From the NCBI GenBank assembly GCA_030549495.1, contig JAUIRK010000922.1, positions 186,001-250,000 on the forward strand: a stretch of DNA of 64,000 nucleotides, in the 5' to 3' direction. How positions within the stretch are numbered: the first letter of the stretch is position 1; each line of letters starts with the position of its first letter. The notes beneath the pieces are model-generated. The model was not told the DNA's origin and did not search any database. It was given only the letters and a program-made list of their open reading frames with translations. Shown piece by piece: positions 51,144-62,701 of this stretch. The translations under genes and the position numbers were made by a program. Source of the DNA: Nectonema munidae (taxonomy: Eukaryota; Nematomorpha; Nectonematoida; Nectonematidae).

Positions 51144-53180
51144 CAGTGCACCCTCGATATACCGCCACTATAGGGGTTATCATCAATTGGCGGTATATCG
51201 GGGGTATCGAAAATGTAGCTGTCTTTTTTGCTTTGAGTAGTATTGTAAAATACGGCATTTAATTAAAGTAAGAATTTATTTATTTTTTGAAGTTAAAATC
51301 CAGCATTCCTTTTTGTTTACACTTTGAGTTCAAGACCTCATTTGAGCGTTTTTCTTATTATAATATCACTTTCTAGATTTGTTACTAGTATGCAACGAGA
51401 AATATTTTCTTGCGTGAATTTCCTTTATCAACAGTAACTAAAAATGCCTAATTAGTGCAAAAGTGTCCCTAAAACATAAATAGAAGGAAAATTATGGCAA
51501 AGGCTATTATTTTTGAATAAATAAAAGTAAATATTATTATAGTTAATTTGACAGCAATACATGATATAAAATCGGGGCTAAATGTGACGAAAAAAAGCAT
51601 ATCCGTTCTGTAAATAAATATGGCGGAGGGTAGACAACAGTGGCGTTATATTGGGGGAGTTATAAAAGAGAGAAATTTGATCCATATAATTTTATGGGAG
51701 GCATTGCAACGGGGTGGCATTTGTGCGAGGGATCACAGGTATGAATGTTATCTATATAATAAACGTCAACTTACCAAAAAACTGATATCAAAATTAAAAT
51801 TTATTTTTTAAAAAAATCCAAAATGCTTTTTTGCTTAGGTTTGAATTAGCCAGATAGTTTATTCTTTTTTCAAGGTTTTCCAACGCTCAAAGTTCCAGGA
51901 ACAATATGTGGTGGTGTATTGTCAATTATCAAAAGGATTTGTCTTTGTTGAAGGCGTATTTTTTTTGTCAAAATCACACAAGTATTCAGCAAAAACAGTT
52001 GACGTCATCCAGGCTTTAGAATTCCAGGTGTAATCAACGTAAAGATTAAAATTAAAGTTTAAAAACACCTCGGTTTTTTAACACGCCCAATAACCAAGGT
52101 CATGAGCTTCTCTGTACCATCATCAGCGTTACAACCAAGGACTACCGTAACGCGATCTTTGGGTTTTTTTTTAATTCTTTTATCATGTTTGAAGTAGTTA
52201 AAGATTTATCGGGCAAAAGACGAAAAAATAATGCAGTTTCGTCTATATTAAAAATATCTCTTTTGTTATAGTTTTTTATAACTTTTATAGTTTCATTGAG
52301 CGCATTTAAAATAATTGATAACCTACACCGGCGCTTTCCCCGCTTAAAGTTTGACATTTGATATTGTAGCGTTGTTTGAACCTGTGCAGCCAACCCTTTG
52401 AGTATGTAAAGTTGGTAATATTAAATTCAGAATTAAACACTTTAGCTTTCTCTTTCAAAATATCATCAGTAAGTATGCCGTTATTGTTACGGATGCTATT
52501 AAACCAAATAAACAAAGCCTCTTCTAAATTTGTGTGTAATGCTGTCTTTTTGTTTTTTACCGAAACATCAAACTTTTGCCACTTTTCTTTTTCTTTTAAA
52601 ATATCTCCAACAGTCCTTCTTTAAACTTCAAATCCCCAAACTTTACTGAAATGTTCAGCAATTACCTGTTGACTAGCCATTAGATGACTTTCATGGAACT
52701 CAATGTTTTCTTTTTTTTGACACGTTTCTTTTACGTTTTGGAGCGTTTTCAATAAGAAGGTGTAGAAAATAGAAGAAATTTGACAGCAAATCAAAAATAA
52801 TTAGTACTATGTAAAACAACGTGATGCAAAAACAATAAACGATGACGGATATATCATGAATCATGATATGAAATATGCTCTCCAACTAAACACTATATTT
52901 TATCGATTTCTATTGTACATCATCCTCATTCTGTCAGAAACTTGAGCAAGAGTGTCAGATAAACAACTCCTTAATCACTGCTAAAATTGCATCAACAACG
53001 CATGGCGTTAAATCGAGGGGTATTTCAATGAAGTAAAGTGTGCTTGTTCTATCAATGTTATTGGCGGATGGCGAGGGACGTTAAATCGGGGGAATTATAA
53101 TGGAGAGAAATCGGGTCTACATAATTGTATGGCGGTATGCGGGGTTCGCGGTAAATCGGGGTGGCGGTAAAGCGAAGGCG
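51144..53180 (-). mobile_element. pogo/Tigger (Tc1-mariner) DNA transposon, decayed
   Basis: The left end is TA then CAGTGCACCCTCGATATACC and GCC. The right end, read in reverse, is CGCCTTCGCTTTACCGCCAC, giving related but eroded inverted repeats. The minus strand holds a CENP-B/jerky-type transposase: MASQQVIAEHFSKVWGFEV (near 52680), the DNA-binding block NITNFTYSKGWLHRFKQRYN with TLSGESAG (near 52400-52340), the DDE block IFNIDETALFFRLLPDKSL (near 52245-52190), and GCNADDGTEKLM, MTLVIGRVKKPRCF further on. Several stops and frame changes break it. Confidence 0.85.
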
Positions 53181-53795
53181 ATAAATTAACAAGAATGTAT
53201 GTTACACATATATAAATACGGGCTGAGTGAACGATACAATCCTAACGCAAACGCTCCAATAACTAAAATATAGTATTAAACTTAACTGTGTTTAGAATCA
53301 CTACAGCTCACGCGTTTACTATGTTTAATCAAGTAAATTCAAAAAAATTACTATAAGAAATACATTTAAAAGTTTTGAAACATACCTTTCTTTAAAATGA
53401 GAAATACGCTTGATACTTTTTTTCCTAAAAATTAAGTTTTTAAGGATTTGTACTAAGGAAATCTCTAAAAAACAACATGGAAAAACATATTACTCGAATA
53501 CACATATAACGCCATCTACATTTAATTTTAAGCGATTATTTTGTCTTGCTCCTTCAATTTACTGAAATGATGAGTTCTTTTTTACACGATTTCTAGAATG
53601 TAAATCAATCATTGTACAACACATTTTTTTAAATTAGAGTTTTTCTGATTTAGAGAAATTGTTGTCAGTTGTATTAGTCAGACTGCGAGTAACTTGCCTT
53701 AACGACAAATTTTTCATTTTAAACTTTTGTATTTTAAAAACAAATTTATCCATAAATCCAAAAATAAAAAAGAAGAGTTTTGAAAATTATTTTAG

Positions 53796-53935
53796 CTTCG
53801 GCAGATGGCCTAGTGGTGAGGGCGTAGGGTCTGGAACGAGAGGATCTGTGTTGGATTGCCCATGGTGACTATCCCTAGCATCTGTCCAGTTATAGAAGAT
53901 ATTATTATTATTCCCTTGGATGCGATACGAACAAC
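53796..53935 (+). repeat. tRNA-derived SINE, family B, copy 3
   Basis: It reads GCAGATGGCCTAGTGGTGAG (A box), a changed B box (GTGTTGGATTGCC), GGTGACTATCCCTAGCATCT, CAGTTATAGAAGAT, (ATT)n, and CCCTTGGATGCGATACGAAC. Confidence 0.78.
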
Positions 53936-55711
53936 TAAAAAATCAAATATAAATATTTAAAAATTGCGACACACTAGTTCGCCGTAGCACAATCGTGAAA
54001 AGCTTCGGATGAATCAATATATAGATTTCATAATATCCAATTCGATTAATTCTCAAAAAACAAAGTGAACACTCAACAAACTGTTACCTCAACGCAATAT
54101 GAACTTTGCTTATAACAATGCAGTACAATTCACCATTTGACTAGAAAACAACTGTCAACTTCAATCTCATTCACCATGCAAGCCCATTCATTTGTATTTT
54201 TGGCGGTTCTTAAAAATTTTCATTTTTCTTCCCCCCCTTAAAAAAAGTTAAAAAATTTAGATTTTCCAAAAAATTAAAGAGTGGGGGTTCTAGTTTTCAA
54301 ACAGTGAGGGGCCAAGTTTTTAAATCGATAATTTTTAATAAATTTTGCAATTTATCAAATACATATGTTTTAGTTTTTTTTGTTTGAATTATTCCAATGA
54401 ATGAAAATTAAATGAAGAGTGCTCTTGGTCTAAGATTCAACCGTCCAGAATAGAGAGATATTTTTTCCGCTGGATGCAAAACCAACTCAAAAAAATTAAA
54501 TTATAAAAAGTTTCGAGTAAATTTTAAATCCAGTAAAATAGGTATTTGATGTGGAGGGGCCAACATGGGGTACAGCCAAAAAACTGGGTTAAAATACTGA
54601 TAAATTAAATACACACAAATAATTAGGCGCTTGTTTGCCTATGGGAATCGAGTTTGTATTGGACAAAGTAAAATAAAATTTGATGATAAAGATGGCGTTA
54701 ATCCATATTAAAAAACCTCAAAAAAAGATTTCATTGTAGAACAATTTTATCAATGAAAACAAAAGGTAGTTAAAACGACAATAAAAATCTTCAAATATTC
54801 ATATAAAAAGTTTATGAGTTCCACTAGCAATTATAAACATATTTTTAATATCCATGGGCTTTTGTTTTGGTTAACTCTTGGTGTATTTGGATAATTAAAT
54901 TTAAAATGAAGTTCGATCTAGCAGAATAAAAATTTCAGAAAAACCTGTCTTTGTCCGAATTGTGCACATTATTATCATTTATAAGGTATGAAGTAAAAAT
55001 ATTAAAAAGATAAATTCACAGCTGGTAGAGAAACGAACAAAAATTCCCTTAAAATTTTCGTAGAACTGAGTAGACTATTACTTTTCAAGCTATATAGTTT
55101 AAATATGTAAAGGTATGAACAAATCTAGTTCAAACAAAAGTTTAAATTTATAAAAAATATTTTCAAACCCCACTTCTTCATTCTAAGCATACTTTCATTC
55201 TCAACTTTTTTTCATTTGTATATATTTACTTAATTATATTTATTTTTGTGCTTTCATTTTTTATACTTTTACTATCACCTCCCATTTTACAAAATACATG
55301 GCATTTACATAAATAAAATTTCATAACATATTTTCCAAAAAAAAGTAGAAATATTTTTAAAAATTGATAAACCAATTAAATTTGGTATCTATAAGTAACC
55401 CCCGCCAAAAATTTTTATTGTGCAAAAGTTAAATAAAATATTGCTAAAAAATTTATTATGAAAAAAATAAGTAAAAATTTTTTATAATTTACAATATAAA
55501 AAAAAATTGAACTCAAGATAATAATCAATCACCTCAATAAATTCTGCAATTTTATTTGTTCATCAATTTTCCTAAACAGTGATATAAATAACATTTTCAA
55601 AAATTCATATGTTAAATATATTTACTGAATATTGAACCAATGTTTGCTTTCTTGCAAAAATGGGTCAACTAATAATGAAGATATCAAATCCTTGTTAGAA
55701 ATAAAAAATGG

Positions 55712-55841
55712 CGTGAGTAAAGTTGGTAAGATACTGGGTTTGATAAATCAAGGTCTTGGGTTCGATCCCCCCATTAAGCCAACTTTCCTCATAGTTCGAT
55801 ACAAACGCCGCAATTGTGCCTTCTCGATGAAAACACCCCAT
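55712..55841 (+). repeat. tRNA-derived SINE, family A, copy 5
   Basis: It reads GTGAGTAAAGTTGGTAAGAT, AATCAAGGTCTTGGGTTCGA (B box) TCC, CATAGTTCGATACAAACGCC, GCAATTGTGCCTTCTCGATG and AAAACACCCCA. It is very close to copy 1. Confidence 0.82.
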
Positions 55842-58704
55842 AAAAAATAAGAATAGTGAAAATACAATCAAAATGTCTCCTAAAACAAGATAGGACATTT
55901 CATCTTATTTTTCATTCGGATTCATAAGTGTCAAATTTACACAAATTTTAGAACTTAAAAAAGACAAATTAGAATTTAAAGAAGACACTTTAGAAACAAC
56001 GAGAAGGCGATAGAACGAAGATAGAGAAAAAACTTCATTTCATCCTCAAAATACAAAAATAGGAAAGTGAGAAGGCGTTTTTATGTTTATGTGTATTGAG
56101 ACGGAATACCTCTTTGTTTTATAAAAATGATGCTCATAAATTTGAACTGTGACGATAATCGAATGCAAGAGAACTCACAAATTCCAGTTATAAGAATAAT
56201 GATAAAAGAAAATATTTGATAAAAAGCATAGGGACGATTAAAAATCATTTTCGATAGAAGCTAAGCATATAGTAACAAAAAAATAGTTTGAAAGCAGGGG
56301 TGTTACGGACTCAAAAAACTAAATTGCCCTATAAAATAAGAAAGCTAAAATGGTCGATTTTAAAAGACATTTCGGTTATAATCATTAAAGGTGGGTTAAA
56401 AAAGAGCTTAATCCAGTTCATTACCTTAGTGATTGATAGATAGATATGACACTTCGTGTGAAGACAGCTACTAGATAACAACGGTATGAAGATAGTTCAT
56501 TGCAACTTTGGCAAGCAAAGGCCTCAATTCTACACTCATCGTAATGCATAGCTTGAGGACTGCTTTTAATTCGTCGGATTATTATTTATACGTAAAAGTT
56601 GGAAAAAAGCTAAATATCTTAGTCAGATTTGATTGGTTCTTCTACCTAAACCCTTTTTTTCTCAAAAAGTTAATGGTATCGAACTTAATTTAAATTTAAT
56701 AAAAATTTTATACATATTTCTTATGAAGTGGTTTTTTGGGATAGAATTAGGAGTGATCTAAAATTAAGGTGTACAGTATAAAATAGGCCTCTTACTTACT
56801 AATGCTGAATTTAATGTCAATTACTTTAAATTAGACATTTGATTGGCTGCTTTACAAAAGCTAGTTAAAAATGCGTTAACTTAAAAAAGGGCCTTTTCTA
56901 AAAAGTGTTTGAATATAAATACTAAAAATTTTCAAACTGAAAATAAAATGGAAAAGAAATTATTAGTAGTAAGCAAGCATGGTGGAAAAGCCATGTTTCA
57001 TGAATAAGCTAGATTTTATTCTTCCTTTGTTTTTACCTTATTTACAATACATGTTTATCTTTTTTCATCTCCAAATCTTCTTTCTTTGACTGGTGAGAGG
57101 GGATGATTCCAACCTCCCTCAGACCCCCCCCTCCAACTCTCTCCCTTCTATTCCATCCTTGAATGAAATCCTACTACTTTACCAACATAGCTTTATGACA
57201 TAATCAAGAATATGATACTTTGTAAAACAAGCGAAAATATACAGCGAAAAATGTCCAAATTTTTTTCTGCTCTGTCTCCATCGTTGAAAATCAGAGTTTC
57301 ACTTTTATTATAAAGAGATGAATTGTTGATTTCATGATTGCATTTTATCCTTTTGTAACATTTATGTTTTTAGCATAAAAACTATATATAGTATAGGAGC
57401 GCCTACAACCAATAAGATTTCATTCAGCACACCAAAGAAAAGTGTTTTTAACTTCGCTATTCAGATGTCATAAGATTAACTTGATTAACAATTGTAAAGT
57501 TAAACTTAAACCCTCAGGCCGTCTTATCAGCCAAAAATGTCAACAAGTGACATTCCCCAGTATAATTAAAATAAACGATATATTATTAGATCATTTATGA
57601 AGAAGGCCGATAGCTTAAGATTATGGCTTTTTAGTTTAATTATGAGAAAGTAGTTAAGGATTGACACTTCCCATTTGTAAAGATAATTATTATTCATTTT
57701 AATTTACTAACTAATAATCCCTTCCAATTTGACTAATTGTTTCAGAATAAAATTCTTGAAAGCTGAATTCGATGCATCGTTGAGCAGTGTGTGATTTTTG
57801 TATTATACCTTTCCATTGGCATTTCAAAAATTTGTGTTTGCGACCTTGTATACGGAGAAATATAAAATTAGTGATCTGGCAAGGTCAAGAGAGAAAATAA
57901 AAAGTATAAAAAGTTGGTAATAATTAATATAACAAGTATATTTGCTTTTACCATTCGCAGTTCTCCAACCCCTCATCTTGATTTTTGAACAAGCTAAAAC
58001 TTTTAGAAGGTGAATTTATTGGGAAAGCGTGAATGAAAATTTTATTGATTCTTATGAATACCTCTGCACAATTTAATAGAAAATTGCCAGGCTTCAATTT
58101 CTTTTCTAAATTTCAACAATACACACTAATATGAGTTGAATCTGGATCAAGATGTTTGGTTTCTTGCATTATAAACATTGATATAGTGGCAAAAGAAAAT
58201 ATTGACCTCCACTGACCCTTAGATTTTATATATACAGCCTTTTTTGTCAACTTAAAATGCAAGAAAACTTTTTACACCATTGATGTTTGTATGAGTAAAA
58301 AACAATGTAAATACACCAAGTTGATTTCGGAATTTTTCTCTGGAACAAAAGAATTTGGACTACCCATGAAAAAGTATCAAGAGTTGGTGAGTTTTACATT
58401 TTGAAATGAGATTTGCTTATCGTTCAATGTATTTGGTTGTTCACCGTTTCATGTACCAAATGAACAGATAAAGCAAGAATTTGTTCCAACTAAAATCCTT
58501 TAAAAATTGCTAATCAAAACCGCATACATCAGGTGAATATTGATTAGCTTAAATATTCACAAACACACAACTATATTTTCAGAAATAAAAAATATTACCG
58601 AAAATAAATCATAATAAAAAATGAATCCATTTATTCAAAAAAAAAAGCTGCTTCAGGCGAAATAAATGAAGTAAATATAAATCAACTTTGCGAAGAAAGT
58701 GTGT

Positions 58705-58889
58705 TTATTTTTTGGAAGAATTTCCGATTTTGGCGAGCAAATCCTCTTCAACATCTTTTCGCACATCTTCATAAGCTGACAGTCCCTTCAACCATAGGTA
58801 GAAGCGATAACGGAGAGTGAGGTTTTTAATTCGCTGTCGAATCAACGAATCATGAGAGGTATAGTAGAGACACGTATCCACGGAAAGTC
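58705..58889 (-). CDS. UQCC2: UQCC2-like exon 2
   Basis: The acceptor TTCTTCTTCTAG leads into 2 nt plus 61 codons. It reads GLSVDTCLYYTSHDSLIRQR, then TLRYRFYLWLKGLSAYEDVR and ends IGNSSKK with TAA. The intron to exon 1 is 1,741 bp and holds only AT-rich sequence. Confidence 0.85.
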
Positions 58890-60892
58890 CTAGAAGAAGA
58901 ATAGCAAAGAATTGATTCCCACATTATTATAGAACATAGAAGAAAATATTAGCAATCTCTACCTTGAATTTAAGTGTATCGACAAAACCTTTTCATGAAA
59001 AAAAGTAAAAAATTAATCCAAAGTTAACACTGGGTTACAAACAATTTTGTTGGCTAGTTGTTTACGTTTTTCCTACTGATTCAGGATCGTTTTGTACTAG
59101 AGAATCAGAAAATGATATCCGTTTCTCTAATCAAGTGAGATATGGGGTCTTTGTAAAATCCACACTCTTTGGTGAGCAAAAGCTACGAGGCAGTTATAAA
59201 CATGAGAAACAAAAAACGTTGGAAGTGGTGTGGAACAAGGAAGAGTAGTATGTTGAATCTGTTACATAACTGTACAACACTACAGTAACAGTATATTTTA
59301 TGAAAGTGGAAATACAAAAAAAGATGATTCTAGGAAATGATCTGAAGTAAGGATCATTACATTTTTTATGCTCAATTTTTGTCATTTCTTCTTTACCTAC
59401 TTGTATACGTTTCATATGTCTATAGTCATTCCGTTTTGTTGATTAGCTGTCAATCATCAAACAGTTAAAATATAGTGAATGTTCAGTTGTCATTTGTTTT
59501 GTTTTTTGATTTTCTTAAATTTCTAGACATTTAAACAAAATTTTCAAAGTCTTTTACTCAATATCGATCTGCATTCAAGAACATATGATACGTTCTGGAC
59601 ATTATAGCTTGATTTTCGTGAATATTCACCATCAAAAAAGGTTTTTAGGAAAAAATCTTTCTCTAACATAATTAATTAAATAAAAATAAAAATGAGGTAT
59701 TTTAACGAGCTGCTTTTTGAACAACATTGGGCTCGTTGAAATAATTTTTATTATGTCGATAAACTGGAAATCCGCAAAATAAGATGCCACCGTAATGTAA
59801 TCGCCAAAAAAATACAGATTTTATTAAATTTTTTTTAAATATTGCTCAATTTATTATTTAGAATTTCTTTTTTCATATGGTATACTTAAAAAATTATTCG
59901 GTTCCAGTTAACCCATTAGATCCGAAATAAAACAGTAGGTAATATACCTACATTGAAATCAATAACTAGTCTGCATTCTATAAACAAGAGCATATGATTA
60001 AAGTGGTAGATGTTTCTGGCAAAGATAAAATAAAAATTATGCAAAAAGTGAAAGTGATAAAAACTGAAAGTGATAAAAATAAATAAATTAGTTTTGAATA
60101 GTTTTATGAAGAGAGAAAAAATCTACCTTTATATTTTTACTGGGAGTAATGAAATTTTTCGTTAATTTTTTTTTAAGAAGATTTATTGGGAAAATACACG
60201 GTTTAACAAAGATGAAGAAGATTAAAACATAGAGTAGAATCCATTTTGAGGATGGTACTCACAATTGTAAATAAACTGCGAAATTAGAAAACTTAATAAA
60301 TAATAAGAACACATGTGCAATTATTCTTTTATTTTTATTAGTTTTTTTACGTGCACAAACTTTGAAAAGCCCTTCTATAAAAACTTTTTTCACATAAAAC
60401 TCCAGAATTATATTGCATATTGCTATGTGTAAAAAATGGACCCCATACATACAGCTATTAATTTCCAGCTTGTGTTTTTATTTTTTTAAAATACCTGGCG
60501 AAAGAACGCATCCAATTGATTTTGAATAAGAAGGATTTGCTCATTCAATGAGTTTAATAAAAAGTTCTTTCAAGATCATTTAACACCGTGGTGAATGAAG
60601 AAGATGGAAAAAAACTTCTATTTTCAGTACCTGAACTTGCATTTTTCCCTTTTCTTGGATATTTTCTGGCTGCTCGATTCGACAGAAGAGCGTACAATGC
60701 CGAAACTCTCTTCTTCCTGCTCTCAAATTCTTGTGTATTTATTTTAGCAAAATTTTCAACATTGAAATCCTTCAGAAACTCCTTCCTTAGAAATGAGCCA
60801 AAATCTCGGTGGCTTTTCGTCAGATCTAGAGGCCAAGATTTTATAACTTTCAAGTACTGCCTGTAAAGTTTGATCTTCGCTTCAGAAGACAT
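58705..60892 (-). CDS. UQCC2: UQCC2-like complex III assembly factor (2 exons)
   Basis: This encodes a mitochondrial protein of the UQCC2/Cbp6 type, which helps cytochrome b synthesis and early assembly of the bc1 complex. Exon 1 is 60631-60892 and exon 2 is 58705-58889, phase 1 junction, 148 codons in total. The start region AKIKLYRQYLKVIKSWPLDL with TKSHRDFGSFLRKEFLKDF parallels vertebrate [33 protein letters not shown] matches HKYPR. The spliced joint gives SSGLSVDTCLYYTSHD, matching FSGLSLEEYKLILSTD. It is about 20 residues longer than the 126-residue human protein, at the C-terminus. AATAAA occurs on minus at 58630-58635. Its strand is the same as CHS, with its stop about 7.9 kb upstream of the CHS ATG; no functional link is implied. 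Confidence 0.88.
60631..60892 (-). CDS. UQCC2: UQCC2-like exon 1
   Basis: It starts at ATG 60892 (MSSEAKIKLYRQYLKVIKSW) and ends NASS with donor GTACTG. Without splicing the frame would run on to a stop at 60554 with a tail that no longer resembles the family, which supports the intron. Confidence 0.87.
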
Positions 60893-62701
60893 CAAAAGGT
60901 AGCGGAAAGGTAGAAAGATGTCACTTCAGCCAGGATGATTCTGAATTTAGTAAATGAGATCTAAAAATAGAGACAAGAAGAGTAAGGTATTTTATTTACC
61001 GTTTTTATTACACATAGTTAAGCTTAAGTTATGTGAAGCATTATTTTGATACATACACAAATTATACATAGAAAGATCCCATTGAATTCATTAGATACTT
61101 GTTTTATGATACACGAAAACTGCGACGCCCCCCCCTTCAATAATTTTCTCAATTGTATATCTTTTTATGGTATTTAAAAGACATGATTGTCTTGTGAGTA
61201 GATTATCATTCTAATTGGTTGAAATATAATTATTGATTGAGATAAATACTTGACCAATTATATTCGAGATCATCATACCCCGCAAATGATCCTATGTTTC
61301 GAGCAGGGGCGCACATGTGGTGGGGCATTTTGAGAGGAGGCAGAACAGAAAAGCCTTTCGCCCCCTCCCAATAATTTTCAATTTTCTAAATTATATATCT
61401 TTTTTTATAGTATAAAGACTTGTTGTGAGTAGAATTTCCATATTATTTTTCTTGTTTAAGGTCCCAAAGTCTTAGAATGAATATTTAAAATCCATTTTTT
61501 CATTAACGTCCACTTCATTGATATAATAATGCAAATTGGAGCCATATTTGATCAGAGGAAGTAATGTAGCTAGTAATTTGAAAAAGAGCCCGCTGCCCCC
61601 TCTCCCTCAGGATTTATTTTACCCCTCTGAAAATCCCTCGAAATATAAATGTAACACTAGCCACATTAAAATCAGTTTTCCTCCTCCCTTTGATCAGTTT
61701 GTCCACCCCCCCCCCCTCTATACTTGAAGTCAGGCGACGGGGCTAATTTAAACAATCAAGTCTTTTATTCAAGAAATCAAATATATGGCATCTTTCTTCT
61801 TAGATATTCGTTTCATTTAATGTTTTCGCTTTTTTTAAATCTTATTGTGAAACAGCTTGGAATAGTTGATAATGTTTTCACACCTAGCTTTTAGTTAATT
61901 TTTTTAGTTAATAAAACTTGGTACAAATAATTTCATTTTCATGTAATGTAATTTATAGCGTATAACTTAGTGAATGGAATATCTAATTTATATAAATTTA
62001 AGGTTTGTAGAATATTTCTTCCAAAATTTTAAACCTTCAATATTTATGGACCAAATTTAAATTCCCGGCTTCATACCTGTCAATTCATAGACCCATATCC
62101 TAAATAAATTTTCAAACAATTTACTTTACTGACTGAATATATGTGTAGGTAGAATATGAAGATTATATAAAATTATTCTGTTTTTTTGTGTTACTATTCA
62201 AGCTTGGTAAAATTTTATAATTTAATTTAAAGTAACAATGCATTTCAGTACAGAGTAATGATCAACCTAACAAATTGATTTGATATAAACCAGGCTTGAC
62301 AATTAGTGAGATGAGAGGCTGACAAAAATCGTTTAGCTCCTAATCAATATTGGGTAGGATAGCGGGTTTTCGAATCAATATTCTTGTCGGATAAATGAGG
62401 TCTGACTGTATTACCAATGAGTTTTCTAATACAACCCTTGCCATATAGTCTTTAGAAAAAAAAGAAAGGGCCCAACCAAAAAATTGGCTCCCAAAAGATT
62501 TACAAAAGAGATCATTTTTGGAGTCATGGTATAAAACCTTCACTTGGTTAGAGTATAGCATATCTAGCGATAGAAAGGGCAACTGTGAGCATCGGTTTTA
62601 ATAACTGGTAAATGACAATAAGAATGGATAAAGACTTAATTACATCCAATGAGTAGTGATCTATCATATATGAATGATTTTGATGTCTTGTTGATCTTAA
62701 A
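60893..62701. other. Intergenic, with C-rich diverged repeats
   Basis: No gene is recognised. A diverged pair of direct repeats lies at 61118-61210 and 61355-61450, and a 12-C run at about 61697-61708. The C-rich frames here (for example 61536-61727) are not protein-like. Confidence 0.5.
61118..61450 (+). repeat. Diverged direct repeat pair
   Basis: GCCCCCCCCTTCAATAATTT ... GTATATCTTTTTATGGTAT ... TTGTGAGTAGA (61123-61204) recurs as GCCCCCTCCCAATAATTTTC ... TATATATCTTTTTTTATAG ... TTGTGAGTAGA (61360-61434). It is probably two fragments of one dispersed element. Confidence 0.6.

Larger units (their letters stand above)
50839..58704. other. Region between CHS coding start and UQCC2-like gene
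   Basis: These 7.9 kb must hold the CHS promoter and non-coding first exon(s), which I cannot locate. They contain a pogo/Tigger element (51144-53180), SINE B (53796-53935), SINE A (55712-55841) and C-rich patches near 54230 and 57124. No other protein-coding gene is recognised. Confidence 0.55.

Noticed and set aside
50980-51258. Minus-strand frame between CHS exon 1 and the pogo element
   Set aside because: It runs across the transposon boundary and has no family features.
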